Assembly (NCBI GenBank): GCA_024180945.1
Contig: JAKSGN010000005.1
Coordinates: forward strand, 2,976,001 to 3,040,000
Reading direction: 5' to 3'
Source of the DNA: Macrophomina tecta
Lineage: Eukaryota > Ascomycota > Dothideomycetes > Botryosphaeriales > Botryosphaeriaceae
DNA length: 64,000 bases
Within the stretch, counting starts at the first letter, position 1, and the number at the start of each line of letters is the position of its first letter. A program made the translations under genes and the position numbers. Shown here in pieces: positions 1 to 12,045 of this stretch. A model generated the notes under the pieces. That model worked only from the letters and a program-made list of their open reading frames with translations, made no database searches and was not told the origin of the DNA.

Positions 1-544
1 AACATTTGCGGCAGGGCGCAGATGTAGCCGCGGAAACATGGGCGATAACGAGAAATGAGCAGCTGGGCGAAGATGTCGTAGGGCGTGTGGGCCGCGCTGA
101 CGGCGGAGGGGCAGGAGAGAGTTGCTTATCGCACCCTTATCGGCAACTCGGCTAGTTCTGCTGTGGACTAGTGCGGGACAGCTTGTCGTGCCCCGCTCCC
201 ACTCTTGCTTCCTATGGGGGAACAAGTCCCGACGAGTATCTCCGAGGTGCAATCAAGAATGCAGCCTTTGCTAGGCTATGCATCACTCCGCTCTGCAGTT
301 CTTGAGCGGAAAAGAGCTATCAGTGCCACGGTCTCCCGCATCGGCCTACTATCTGCGGCCCGGACGGCCGTGCCGAAACTGACTTACAGCCAGGCTCTTT
401 TGGCAACCGCTAGATAGGACAAACCTTCCTGAACCATAACCACGCTGGCCCCTATAAGCTCTTCCTGTTGTCCGCGACACGCAACTCGTCACGACCACTT
501 TCCCGTCCTTTTTTCTCATCCTCCTCCGCATCATCAATCAAGTC
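1..544. other. Upstream region, no gene seen
   Basis: No convincing coding frame; the short frames here lack family motifs. The last 100 bp before the amine oxidase start are C/T-rich, as is usual for fungal core promoters, and probably hold its transcription start. Confidence 0.5.
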
Positions 545-2107
545 ATGCTCGACGTTATTGTTGTCGGTGCTGGCCTTAGTGGCTTGCAGACTGCATGGGA
601 CGTGCAAAAAGCCGGCTACACCGTCCTAGTTTTGGAGGCGAGGAATCGTGTTGGAGGAAAGACTTACAGCGCTCCATTGGCCACCGGTCGTGGATGTGTC
701 GAGCTTGGAGCTGCATGGATCAATGACACTAATCAGCATCGCATGTATGGTCACGCCAAAAGATTCGGACTGGAGCTAATGAAGCAGAGTACCGAGGGAG
801 ACGTTGTAATGCAAGAGAAAGGGAGGATACATAGGCTCCCGTTCGGAACAACACCGAAGGTAAGCGCTTTCGTCCTATTGCTGTCACTTTTCTCTTCCTG
901 CTCCCTGTAGTCCTTTCTGAACCCTTTAGCTGTCTATGTCATGTATTCTGAGGGCTCTTCCTGCGGACTGGTCCTACTTCTCAGGATCCTTCGTGTATAC
1001 TGCGAGCATTGACCCAGAGTTTAACGTGTAATTCAGTTCTCGGCATCAGAAGTCTCTAATCTCGAAAGCATTCGCGATCAATTTATCAACATATCTCTCG
1101 ATCGCAATGCCGACTTGACTCCCCTGGATGAAGTGACCGTCGAGCAGTTTGTCAAAGAACAAGGCGCAACTCCCAATACGCTCGAGATGGTCAACCTCTG
1201 GGTCCGCGTAATGCTCGGCTTCGAGGCCTCTGAAATTTCCGCCCGCAGCTTCATTGACTACTGCGCCCGCGGCGGCGGCTTCAGGCAGATGCGCTCCGAC
1301 GACAAGCACGGCGCCCAGTACCTGCGCTTCCGCCACGGCACGCAATCCGTCGCCAAAAACATCGCCAAGGTCCTCGGGCCTGCCGTCCGCCTCTCTGCCC
1401 CCGTACGCCACGTCGCCGACCACGGCACCCACGTCGTCGTCACGACTGCGGCTGGCGAGCAGCACGCTGCCCGCAAGGCCGTCATAGCCCTTCCTACTCC
1501 AAACTATTCGTTTCTGACCTTCTCTCCGCCGCTGACGGGCGACACGGCTGCCATCGCCAGCTCGACGCGTCTGGGAACGTACACCAAGGTCATCGTCTGC
1601 TACGATACCCCCTGGTGGCGCTCACACAAGCTCAACGGCATGGCGCTCTCCTACACCGGCCCCATCGTCGTGGCCCGCGACACCAGCGTCGACGTCGAAC
1701 GCCAGTACTCACTAACCGGCTTTGTCAACGGCGAGATCGGCCGCAGGTGGTCTGTCCTCCCCGCCCACGAGCGCCGCGCCAAGGTCCTGCAGCAAATTGC
1801 CGCCATGTTCGAGGATGCGGACCAGGCGCTCAAGCCGATCGAGGTGTTTGAGCAGGAGTGGGTCAAGGAGGAGTGGAGCAAGGGCGCGGTGTGTCCGATG
1901 ACCGGCCCGGGCGTGCTGAACAAGTTTGCGTGGGCGTACGGGAAGCCGGTCGGGAATTTGCACTTTGTAGGGACGGAGTTTGCGAGGGAGTGGAAGGGGT
2001 ATATGGAGGGAGCGGTTTGTTCGGGCGAGGATGGGGCGAGGGAGGTTGTAGAGGCGTTGAAGGGAAAGGGAGTTGCGGGTGATGACAGCATAAGGTCGAG
2101 GCTTTAG
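545..2107 (+). CDS. Flavin-containing amine oxidase (monoamine oxidase family)
   Basis: FAD-dependent oxidation of an amine to an aldehyde/imine with release of H2O2 is the family reaction; the substrate cannot be told from sequence. Two exons, 545-859 and 1037-2107, joined in phase 0 across a 177-bp GT-AG intron, give 461 residues, normal for fungal MAO-N-like enzymes. The dinucleotide-binding motif GAGLSG is at residues 8-13, followed by EARNRVGGKT (about 32-41) and ELGAAWIND (about 56-64). The C-terminal FAD-binding segment has FVGTEFA (about 415-421) and GYMEGAVCSG (about 426-435). The ATG at 545 is the first in frame and sits right before the Rossmann strand. No signal peptide or membrane tail is visible. 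The C-terminal tail ends in SRL, which resembles a PTS1 peroxisomal signal. The family call is firm; the localisation is inferred. Confidence 0.9.
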
Positions 2108-4485
2108 GTGAGATGATACCGTTGGGAAATAATAGAAGAATATAACTTGGACTGCGCGTGGTCTCATCAACAAGGGCTGACACAAATGACGATAGTTCGC
2201 AGTCCAGATGCTGAATGATATCCAGGATGGTTTTTCCGGAGGTCATGTTTCCGTCGTGTTGTTTTTGTCCGCTCCAATATAGCTATTTTAGCTAATACTT
2301 TTGAATCACCGCCTGAAAGGTGTAGAGCGGCATTAAAACCAGGTCCGCTGTATAGTTTGCAGTGATTGATTTCCCCCATCTCGCTTAACACCCCATTCGT
2401 CTCATGTCACCAATGAACGGCATTGCCCGTTTCCCACATCAGCTAACACGTTTCTGCTGCCTAATCCACGGCCGCGTATTAGAGATAAAATCCTCAGGAA
2501 GAAGAGCATCCTCAGGCATTTATTTCTGGCCTCAGCCTCAATTCCACCTCCGATATCTGTCCTCCGGTCTCACGGTGACCTCTGCTCACGGAGCCGCTCA
2601 GTAGTTTGAGGACTTCATTCAGCATGACGAGAAACGCGAAGGATCTTGTGGCGCAAGAGGATCAAGTAGCAGAGCAAGGAACAGGGAATGGCATGAAACA
2701 GCCATTCAAGGCGAAGGGACGATTGGCCAAGATATGCTCCGGAAGGCTATCATGGATGGCCTTTGTCCGCCTTGCAATGCCATAAATCTACCTCAGCTCT
2801 TATCCACTTCTGACTTCAGTTGGGACGACTATTGACACGGCCTGCGAAGAGAAAATCAACTCGTCGTGGAGACAGATACTGCGCAACATCAATCCCCTCC
2901 GGCAAGATGCTCAAAGGTCCTACGGGCAAGTTTTCTTTCTATTACGCACGAATGGGCCATGCTCTGGTTCACCATTAAAGGACTTACGCATCTGTAAGGA
3001 CGGACTCGTGCTATTCCGTGGAACCGAACATATTTAGTTCCCAACAAACCGCTCTTCTGGCGAGGGAGTCTCTATACCGTCTCGACCGTAGTAGTGCTTC
3101 ATTTCCCGCTTGAATTGCACTTCCTTTTCTGGACTTTCCCCCGAAGGGAACCACAGCATCGTAGCATCCAACGCGCCGTCGCTCAGCTTCGTCGGAGTCC
3201 GCGCCTAAATGGGGTGATTAACGATACTACACGCCGTTAGGCGCGGTTTATGGTGCATGGCGCATGGGGGGCACCTCGTGTTCGGGCGAGCGCAGACCAT
3301 ACAATCACCTGACATTGTCACTGTAGCCTTCACTTGTTGAATGGGTGAAGTGCAGGTGTAGCACCGATTTGTAGGGCGTGTCGCGCAACCTGCAGATGAT
3401 CGAGTCGAGGCCCTACCACCACTTCTTGACACTCAGAAAATGCAGAGGTGACTGCAGGTAGCTCGCGTAGTCGAGCGGCGTCTCGAAGGCCTCGAGCTTG
3501 TCCAGCTTCAGCCAATCGGGACAGTACTTAGCCGTTCCCTTTGCTCGATGCTTGTTTCTGCTCACCTATGCCCAGCACGACCATATCCGGAGACCCTTTG
3601 CCGCACGTGCAGCAGGCCAGCCATATCCTGGGGCTTGCGTAAGCGGGCGGATGGCACCAACCCATCTCTGGCGCTCTTCGCTTGGGGGAGACCTTTAACC
3701 GATCTCGAATATCGGCTCCGTTTGCGAGGACGCGGAAGCGCGTGCACGTAACGTTAGGTCCGGCGACTACGTTCCGCTAGTTATCAATACTCATTCCGGC
3801 GAGCAATGGTCGTGTTTCTTTAGAGTAGGTGCTGGGCGGGATGCGAGTTTGTCCAGGTTAAACTAAACGACTGCAGCACAGCCAGGCAACAGCAGCATTT
3901 GTATTATTCAACCAGCCAATCAAAACTCCCACACGCCGATCTTACCCGAAGGATCTACCTAAATTTCGGACTGGAGTGGCCTCATCAATCCATTCTCCGC
4001 CTTCTGTCCGTCGAGGAGACATGAGAGAGAAGAAACGAGGATGATGCAACAGGCGACACAAGCCCTCCCCCGCACCGCAACCGGCACCATCCCTGCCGTT
4101 GATCAGCCGGCTCACGCAAGAGCTCGGTCCGCGTCCGCCGTAGCTTTTCAGGCGCGTCTCCCCGAGACACCCACGCCCACACCCATCTATCCTGCCGTCA
4201 CCCGCGTCGCTCCTGCTCGCCTCTCGTCCCAAGCCGCTTCAGGGCTCTCGCTCGTCCACGCGCAAGCTCTCTCTGCCTTCTCTGTCACCTCACCGCCACG
4301 AAGTTTTACGCACCGAACACGCCACTACCACGAGAGCATACCTTACGCCGCCGCTGCACGCGTCCCGCATCACATCACCTGCCGCCCATTTGGATACCTC
4401 CCTCATTTTGGATAATCCCAACGCAATTGGGCCGCGCAGGACGCAGGACGCCGGACGCCCGGGAGGAAAGAACGCCAGAACCACA
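2108..4485. other. Intergenic, 2.4 kb, no supported gene
   Basis: Many short overlapping frames on both strands, none with family motifs or splice-consistent extension. An ATG-initiated frame of 124 codons (4041-4415) lies just upstream of the next gene and is Pro/Ala/Arg-rich without recognisable motifs. It may be a leader ORF or chance. Confidence 0.5.
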
Positions 4486-5836
4486 ATGGCCATGCCAGAC
4501 GCAGCGTGGCGCTCGCTGCTGGAAACGCACCTCGCCAACCTGCGCAGCCACCGCGCCGTGCTCGACCACCTGGTCAGCCTGTGCGATGGCGGTGGCAGCG
4601 GCGCCAGCAGTCCCGCCGCTGCGGAGCTAGAAGCCATGCGCGGCCGCGCCGAGCGCATCTGGGAGGACGCCGTCAGGGCCGGCGAGCTGCTCGAGCGCGG
4701 GAGGGGCAGGACGCCTGCAGAGACGCCGACGCCGTCGCGGCCGAGGCGGATCCCCAGCGGCGCGGAGGTAGGGAGGGCGGGGACGCCGATCGCGGAAGAG
4801 GAAGAGCAGGTAGGGGAGCAGGCGGATGAGGGGGAGGAGGGCGAGGGCCACGCCAGCACGGATCCGCGGATTGTGGTGGCCAATATACCGCAGGGTGCGA
4901 CGGAGAAGGATGTCAGGCAGCATTTGCGCGCATATCGTCCGTACGTTGCCTCTCGTCTTGTCATGGTGCATTACCGGAGGTTGGTTTGCTCACATAGTTC
5001 GCAGCATCAAGCTAAAGCACTCTATTCGCCCGCCTAAAAGGTCTGAAATCCATATATACGACCTGCCGGTCTATGCCCACGCGAACGGCCTTACCAAGAT
5101 CGAGCTCACCGATACAAGAATCGCGACACGCGCGGCGAGAGAATTGGATGGCTCGCGGATGGATCCGCGCCAGCAGGCAACTCTGATCGTGCGCCGTTAC
5201 TGTGGCGCTATACCGGTAGAGAAGACAGTGAAGAAGCGGGAGCGCGTCTGGTCAGGCCAGCACAGTCTGCCGCAGCGCCAGAGCAAGAGGCAGCGGACTG
5301 GCGACGAGCCCTCGATCCAGACTATGAATGGTGCTCCGGTGGAGCAGCATGCCCAGTCACCTTTTATCTTCACGGCTGGTACGGCCCGGATGGTGGAACA
5401 GTTGCCGGAATTTGAGGACATCAGCGCAGAGGTCGAGGCAAGGCTTGCGGAGCAGGCGGCTAGGCGTGCCGCTGCGAAGCAGAAGGCGAATGGCCCACCG
5501 GCGGGAGGGAAAAGGAAGAGGTCATCTGGGGCATTTGCGGGAGATTTGGAGGCCGAAGGGGTTGAAGAGGGTATCAAAGGGATGATGCTAGTGGATGGAA
5601 GGCCGAAGAAGAGGGCAAAAGAAGGGAATGCAGCGGCGGATGATGGGGGAGCAGAAGAGAAATCGGATGCGGCAAGACCGCAGGAGAGTGACTTTCCCAA
5701 ATCGAGGTCGAAGGTGAGAAAGGAGAGAAGGAGGGAGAGGCGAAGGGAAGGCAGGCAAGAGGGCGAGGCGGAAGAGAGCCCGAGACCGATGAAGAGGTCG
5801 AGGATGAGTGGAGGGGAGAGGGGCAGTCCAGGTTAG
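4486..5836 (+). CDS. Nuclear protein with degenerate RRM-like domain
   Basis: Two exons, 4486-4940 and 5005-5836, with a 64-bp intron (donor gtacgt, acceptor ttcgcag, phase 2), give 428 residues. The N-terminus (about 1-60) is helical. An acidic Glu-rich linker leads to an RRM-like fold at about 125-235: a first strand RIVVANIPQGATEKDV, then IKLKHS, KRSEIHIYDLP and a last strand ATLIVRRYCG. The RNP1-like position (GLTKIELTDTR) lacks the usual aromatics, so RNA binding by this face is doubtful. The C-terminal third is low-complexity and highly basic, with several KRKR/KKRAK-type nuclear signals. The start is the first ATG in frame (ATGGCCATG). I do not recognise an orthologue; a nuclear or nucleolar role is an inference from composition. 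Confidence 0.75.
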
Positions 5837-8105
5837 ATGGAACAAGCTGCCGAAGAGGACCGAGCTATCAATCAGGAACCAGGGTGCATGACTATCGCCC
5901 GAGAGAGTGGCGAACGCACGATATGGTGGAGATTGTTTTGGGCATTGGCTGAATAGGATCCTTCATTCCCAGCTCCTTGTTCGAAGGCGTGGCCAACCAA
6001 TGTCTGTTTCTGAGCGTAGCTGAAATCATCAGAACCGCAATGCAATTGCAGCAACAAACACGACAGTTTGGGAGGACCGCTTCAACGATATTTTCATATG
6101 TGAATAGAGATCAAAAAACATTTCTATTGACTGCCAACGATCTGGTACATGCCTAAAGCCATGAGCCCCATGTTCACACATGGGAGCCCCTCGAATGCTT
6201 AGCGTGCAATCCTGGAGGACTAAAGGGCGTTTCAGAAGGTTCAGTTTTGTCACAGAAGGACTGAATTACATAAGTTCAACCCTTTCTGCTCGCTGAGGTT
6301 ACGTAATTCGCGCACGATTGCACTTTGCTACGGATACAATGGTCGCTTGTCTTTTTTTTTTTTTTTTTTTTTCGCTGTCCTGCGGTTATCTTTTGAGCTC
6401 CATCTGCTGGCTATCAGTTCGTCTATCCCACATTTGCGACTCCGGTCAGATTCAGAGTAAGGTATATCGTACTTGCAATACATGTGCCTGTAGACAAAAA
6501 GCTCAGTCACTTCTTGTTACAGGCCAAGCAATCTCGATATGAGTTCTGGTCTGAACCAGTCCATCCACGCACGCAGCGCCCAGCCACTTTTCAAGATGGC
6601 GCCTTGGACGCTCTCAGCCGCACCACGCGTAAAAGAGTTCTAAGTATTAAGTTCAGCCTCTCCAGCGGTTCGGCTACATCGTCATCATGATGGTTCGGGT
6701 CTATGCCACGCCTATCGATCCTGGCTGGCTTTCTGGAATGCAAAGGATCGTTACGTGAGAACATCAAGGTTGGGAGACCAGCCCAAGCCAATAGCTCCTT
6801 GTATCGCCGCGCCACAGCCGGCTTCAGGCCGTTGTTGTCAGGGCACGGCTGCAGCAACCTTCTCAGCCGTCCCTCAAGCTAGCTTGGCTGGTGGGTCCTT
6901 GCCAGGATTTCTGGAGTCTGGTGGCTGGCCTAAAGGTTCGCAAGAAATGCAGAAGAGGGGAAGAGATGATCCTCCTTTTGTTCCCTTTTCTTCGCGAATC
7001 CTGCTCGGCCCAAGCCGCCTGGCCATCCCCAGAAAACAATCCATTCGTCGCTCCCTGCTCGCTTCAGACACGAGCAGGATCTGATTCTCAGCCGTTACGC
7101 CCAACCAGAATGCTGTGCAGAATGTCGATCGGAGGGCGGGGCGGGCTAGAGCAAGAACGACGCCATGCTCACCATCCCGAAAGCGCGATAGCACCAAACC
7201 CGGTCACAAGGCGCTCCGGTGGACACGGCAGCAAAACGCCAACAAGGCGCTACTATCATGGACCAGGCGAGATTAGCGGAGCGTCGCCGGGCAGCTTCTG
7301 ATTGGCGAGACGGGCCATCTACTGGCAGCAGCCGGATCGGCGGCCGATCGCTTGGAAGGCAACCCGCCGACCCGCGAGCCCCGACCCTTCCCGTGGCTTC
7401 GCAGGATCCGCACGCTTGAGCTCTCCGAGCATTTTCTTCTGAGGCACACAAGCACTTCTGGAAATCTGCCCCTGCATTGTGCGTTCGGATCATACGAGCA
7501 GGATCAAGAATGCAGCAGCGGCGGAGACATGGACGCTTGCTGGGATAGTTCTCAGCAGGTTCGCTCCGGGCATGATGGTGCTTACGGCGCCCAAACTCAA
7601 GCGTCAAACAGCATCTCTAGTATCATGCCTTAGCCAAGTTCTAGATTCGTCTCTCTCTAGCCGCTGAAAACGGCCACCACAGCAACCTACTGGTGGAACA
7701 GGAGTGCGTCGTCCCTGCAGCTACAACAAGGGATCACTAATAGACCCCATGGGCTTGGCACCATTGCAGTGGTGCAAGCCGTTGCGACCTGCTGAATCAA
7801 TCATGGCCCTTACTATGGTTCCTGACGGTGCTACCAATCGGCCCCTCTACCATCGGTCCCAAACGAGCCTAGAGACGTAGTTATCTCCCGACCAAGCAAT
7901 GGGGTGGCGCCGCGGGACCGACAAGAGCGTCCCGCAAACGAGCCTTTAGCGCTGAATTTTATCTTGGTGCCGCAGTCCCTGCCAATGGGCAGCTGGCTGT
8001 CCGCGTCTTATAATAGTCAGAGAAATGCTGGGCTCCTTGGAAGTTTGAGTTGGCTTCTGAACTGCAGGATCACTTCCTCCACACCACAGTGATCAGCTGC
8101 GAGCT
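5837..8105. other. Intergenic, 2.3 kb, no supported gene
   Basis: No frame with family motifs. It contains a run of 21 T at 6352-6372. The stretch at about 6.6-7.7 kb has overlapping frames on both strands without a consistent coding signal; a decayed gene cannot be excluded, but none was recognised. Confidence 0.5.
6352..6372. repeat. Poly-T tract (21 T)
   Basis: Uninterrupted run of T in intergenic DNA. Similar long runs occur at 18329-18351 and 60062-60083. Confidence 0.9.
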
Positions 8106-9535
8106 ATGGCTTCGCCAGGGTCAGAAGGGCCTCTTCCGCCAAACGAAAATGCAGGGCCTTCGATCCTGGGAGTCACCATTGCGATGACTCTGCTGGGCAG
8201 CGTCATTTCCCTTGCGCCCCGTCTCTACGTCCGCATTCGCATGATCCGCAACACTGGTTGGGATGTAAGTCCAAGCAATAAGCGGGGTTTGCTCAAGATG
8301 GCAATCGTAATAACCCTCCGCGCAGGACTATATGATGTGCATTGCTGCCGCACTGAGCATTGCCGGAATGATTATAGTCATTCTCGAAGTACAGCACGGA
8401 GGTGGAAGGCGAGTCCACAGACGACCTTCACATGTTCTCGGCATCATGCTGACTTACTGTGCAGGCACCGCCAGTACATCGACCCAAGCACTTTCAGTGA
8501 AGGGCTATATCTCAACTACTTGACGCAACCTATCTATCTCTTCATCGCCATGTTCGTGAAAGAATCTGTCGGCTTCTTCCTCCTGCGCATCACTGGACGA
8601 GGAAAGTACAGGATACTTATTATTTCCATCATGGGTAATGATATCGTGTCACACCAAAATATTGAGGCATTGCTGATGATGCCTAGTCATCTTGGCCGCG
8701 TACACAGTCGCTTGTTTCTTCACCTTAGTCCTGCAGTGCACCGACCTCCGCGTGCTGTGGAATTCCACTGTGCAATCTGTCTGTTGGGGGCCAGATACCC
8801 TACGAGCACTCAGCTACACCAACAGCGTGGTCAGCATTGCCACGGACTTTGCATTTGCCGTCCTCATTCCCGTACAGATCCTTTGTCTCAAATTCCTGTC
8901 TCCATATCGCTGACGACCTGCACCAACCGGCATAGATCCCACTCATCTGGAACCTCCAAATGAACAACCGCAAGAAAACATCACTCGTCCTCATCTTCGG
9001 CATGGGCGTCTTCGCCTCCAGCGCCGGCATCATCCGCGCCGTCTACATCAGCAACTACGGCAAGCAGGGCGACTTCCTGTGGGACAGCCGCAACATCACC
9101 ATCTGGTACGCCATTGAAACCCAAATAGGCATCATTGCTGGCAACCTGCCGTGCTCGAAGCCTCTCTTCAGCCGCTTCATCGGAAGCACCATCCGCAGCT
9201 GGTCCAAATCGAACGGATACAGCGGACAACCGGGGGCATCGCAATACGCAAGTGGAAAGTCGCGGAAGGGGAGTCAGCACCTGGGCTCACATTCGGGCAA
9301 GAGCGAGGACATCGACCTGGTGCATTTCAACGGCAAGGGCATGGAAGCCGATACCACGGCCATTATAAGAGCAGGCAATTCAATCGGTGGCGACTCGTCG
9401 AGCCGGGTGAGTGATGACAGTGTCACACAACTGGACAGGGAGATTGGGGGTGCCGGCAGCATCTCGCATCCGCAGTCACGCATCCTGCGGACTACCAAAG
9501 TCAGAGTTGAATACGACGCCCGGGACATAGTTTAG
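8106..9535 (+). CDS. Fungal rhodopsin-like (Pth11-related) seven-helix membrane protein
   Basis: Five exons: 8106-8264, 8326-8408, 8465-8634, 8687-8871 and 8936-9535. They give 398 residues, typical of the fungal rhodopsin-like domain family (Pth11-related, extracellular helices then a long cytosolic tail). Family landmarks are a helix with PRLYVRIRM after TM1, the QHGGGRH..YID segment after TM2, a TM3 segment with MFVKESVGFFLLRI, WGPD in the loop after TM4, and IPLIWNLQMNNRKK between TM5 and TM6. The Ser/Gly-rich tail of about 115 residues would be cytosolic. Intron 2 (8409-8464) has a GC donor; only this junction keeps the family motif GRH in frame. Introns are 52-64 bp. The ligand is unknown, and many relatives are unstudied. 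Confidence 0.85.
8409..8464 (+). other. GC-AG intron in the rhodopsin-like gene
   Basis: The exon ends AAG and the intron begins GCGAGT and ends TGTGCAG (56 bp). GT donors nearby shift the frame: the one at 8402 reads into a stop after about 18 codons, whereas the GC donor joins GGA-AGG-CAC to restore the conserved Gly-Arg-His. Confidence 0.75.
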
Positions 9536-9737
9536 ATGCCCAGATGCTACGGTCACGACTTTTTTTTATTTTTATTTTTTTTTCTGAAAGATTTGTACAA
9601 ATAAGCAAGCCATTCACGCCAACCAATAGAAGGAAGGGAAAAAAAAAAATTGGAAAAGCAGCCAAAAGAAACCAAACCACCCATGCGTATGTACATATGA
9701 ATGACTGACATCTCACCCAGCACCGCCCGTAACACCC
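9536..9737. other. Shared 3' region with T- and A-rich tracts
   Basis: Convergent 3' ends of the rhodopsin-like and C2H2 genes lie about 200 bp apart. A T-rich tract at about 9559-9583 and an A10 run near 9641 are plausible 3'-end or polyadenylation-associated sequence on the two strands. Confidence 0.45.
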
Positions 9738-10834
9738 CTACTCCTGGCTCAACCCCACCGCCGAATCCTTCCTCCCGCCCTTCCGCCCGCCCCAGAACCT
9801 CCTCAGCAGATGCCTAATCACCACATTCCCGTCTCCGTTCTGCCCCGCCCTCGCAACCTCATCCAACGGGAACCACTTTCCCGTCCTCTGACAGTACGCC
9901 CGCAGCGCCTCCACGCTCCCAAAACCTCGACCTCCCTGCGCGGCCCCTCCGCGCCCACCTCGCCCTCCTCCTCCCCGCTCCGCGCCCACGCGAGCAGATC
10001 CACCAGGTTGACGTGCCTCCCGCGCAACGCGCCCTCGCACTCGCCCGCCGTCTCCGGCGCCGGCGCAATCCCCACCGCCCGGCACAGCGCCTGCCAGTTG
10101 CCCACGTCGTCCTCGCCGCCGAACCACACGTCGAGCTCGCGCCGCAGCGCGGCCATGTACGCGCTCCACGCTTCGCTGCGGTCGGCGTCGCCCCCGTGCC
10201 AGCGCATGCACTTGCTCAGCGCGGCGAAGGAGGCGGACGGCGAGGCGGTGCGGTCGTAGGCAAACGCGGTGGTGGAGGCGTAGAGGAGGAAGAAGGTATC
10301 CAGGGGTGTATTGCGCGGGGGTTCGCGACTGTGCGCGGGCGCGGCGGAGTCGCGGATGTGTTGGGCGAGGGCGGTGGCGCTGCGGAAGGTGCGCGGGCAG
10401 CGGGGGCAGCGGTGGGTGGGGGCGTGGAAGGGGGTGGAGAGGGTGTGTTGGGCGAGGGATTCGGTGGAGGAGAAGGTGCGGGTGCAGTGGGGACAGGGGT
10501 GTGACGGAGGTGAAGGGGAGAGTGAGGGGGCGGCGGGGGAGCGGGCGTGCTTAGATGACGTTTGGAGGTGTTGGGTGAGGCTCTCGGGGTTAGAGAAGTC
10601 TCTTTTGCAGATGGTGCATCTTGTTGGTGCGGTGTTCCCCTCTGGTTGCGAACGTGGAGGCTGAAGTTGGTGTGCGGGAGAATCGCGGCTGTGTTGTATC
10701 AGAGCGTCGGGGCTTGGAAAGGTTTTGTTGCAGAGCTCGCACGAGACGGACTTGTGGGCCGGGGAGTCTTCTATGTGTTGTTTTAGAGCCTGGTCTGTCC
10801 GGAAGGTCTTCCGGCACAGCGTGCAGTAGGCCAT
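9738..10834 (-). CDS. C2H2 zinc-finger protein, frame change near its C-terminus
   Basis: The frame from 10834 encodes five C2H2 fingers at about residues 4-27, 32-55, 73-96, 114-137 and 143-168 (CxxC...H...H, each with a Phe and a Leu in place). A conserved-looking C-terminal domain follows, with TFFLLYAS, SKCMRWHG and HVNLVDLLAWAR. After the Glu-rich stretch the original frame turns into Arg/Gly-rich noise and ends at 9818. The neighbouring frame instead carries FGSVEALRAYCQRTGKWFPL and IRHLLRRFWGG, ending at 9738, which fits the rest of the domain. Skipping 9936-9958 (23 nt with GT and AG ends) restores one frame of 357 residues. A 23-nt intron would be extraordinarily small, so a 1-2 nt indel (real or sequencing) is the simpler reading. 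Probable DNA- or RNA-binding role; target unknown. Confidence 0.75.
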
Positions 10835-11510
10835 TTTGTTTTGTCTCGAGACTACACTGATGATCTGTAAGGTGTCAGTTGTGCATATGAACAGCCCCAG
10901 GGGAAACCAACGGCTCTCAATAGGTGAAACAACGAAATTACGTACCGAGAAACTCGCACTGTCTTAGGCAAGATCTTGTTTATGAGGATCAGACCGAGCT
11001 CAGGAAAATGGAAGTGCTTATTGCAGTCCGCTTTCCCTGAATCTGAGATGCAATGTGTTTAAGTACCTACGAATTATTGCCTAAAATACCTCAGAGCAAT
11101 CCCGAGAAGCCGGGTCAGCACACTGCTGCCTTGCTGTGCCTCATGGAATTCTCATTCTTTAGGCAAGCTGAAGTGTGTTGCGGGGTGTGCAGCGAGGCTT
11201 CGCCACGGTCACGCGCCACAAGCGACCCACTCTGTGCCGCATCCGCAAATCGGCATCGCGGAAACAATACCGGAAATACTTGAGAGATGGCGCGCGCTTA
11301 GAGATGATGGTATGGCTCTAGATGAATTTGCGGCTGCGATTAAGATCCACGGAAATGCCTGGCGGAGGCAAGCACAGTAGCGGAGGACAATACGGGAGGG
11401 AAGAGAATATGTGATTCAGTTGCTGGGTTCTCGATTAGATGCCATTCGGTATTTGCGAACAATTGAAGCCTTTCAGTCAGTGAGGAAATTGCCATTCCTG
11501 TCGGGGAGGA

Positions 11511-11645
11511 TTTGTCGTACGTATTGGATGAGTTGCCTTATTCCTTAGAGAAAAGTCTGTCGTACACGTTGAAGAAGGGTTTGTCGTATGAATAAGAGGC
11601 CGTGCTTGATTATGGAAGAGATTTGTCGAAAGAGGTCTTGTCGGT
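11511..11645 (+). repeat. Degenerate TTTGTCGTA-type reiteration
   Basis: Variants of TTTGTCGTA recur at about 11511, 11556, 11580, 11622 and 11636, separated by unrelated sequence of 15-45 bp. It may be a decayed minisatellite or a group of binding sites. Confidence 0.4.
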
Positions 11646-11905
11646 TTAGTTTGTTGTCATGATGATGGGATTCGAGCGTGAGGAGGGGCATCTCAGCGCC
11701 AATGTGTCTCAGAGGGAGATCGATACTATTCCCGTGCAGAGCCTGACTGACGCTACTGTTAGCAAGGTGGGTTTCAAGCCTTGGGCATCAGTGAATTCCA
11801 GCATTTATACTACCAGACCACCTATCATGCAAGGCTGCAAAGCCGCTCGCAAATGATCAATAAGCACCAAATTCCGGAGACAGATTAGACTCATACATTA
11901 TCCTA

Positions 11906-12045
11906 CAGGCCAGGGTAGCCAACCTTCAATCAAACAAACAAATTATTTGGTAAATATTTGTGTATAGGCTGCTCTGGTGGGCCTGTAAGCAAATATTAAT
12001 CAAATACTTGATTGATTGATTGATTGTTGGCCACCTTGATTCCTA
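11906..12045. mobile_element. MITE-like foldback element
   Basis: The segment is an imperfect palindrome over nearly its whole length. The left arm has AGGGTAGCCAAC then CAATCAAACAAACAA, TATTTG and AAATATTTG. The right arm read on the other strand gives AAGGTGGCCAAC then AATCAATCAATCAATCAA, TATTTG and AATATTTGC. The centre is GC-rich. TCCTA (or just TA) flanks both ends and could be a target-site duplication; TA would fit Tc1/mariner-type MITEs. No coding capacity. Whether it is mobile depends on finding other copies, and none was seen in this window. Confidence 0.6.
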
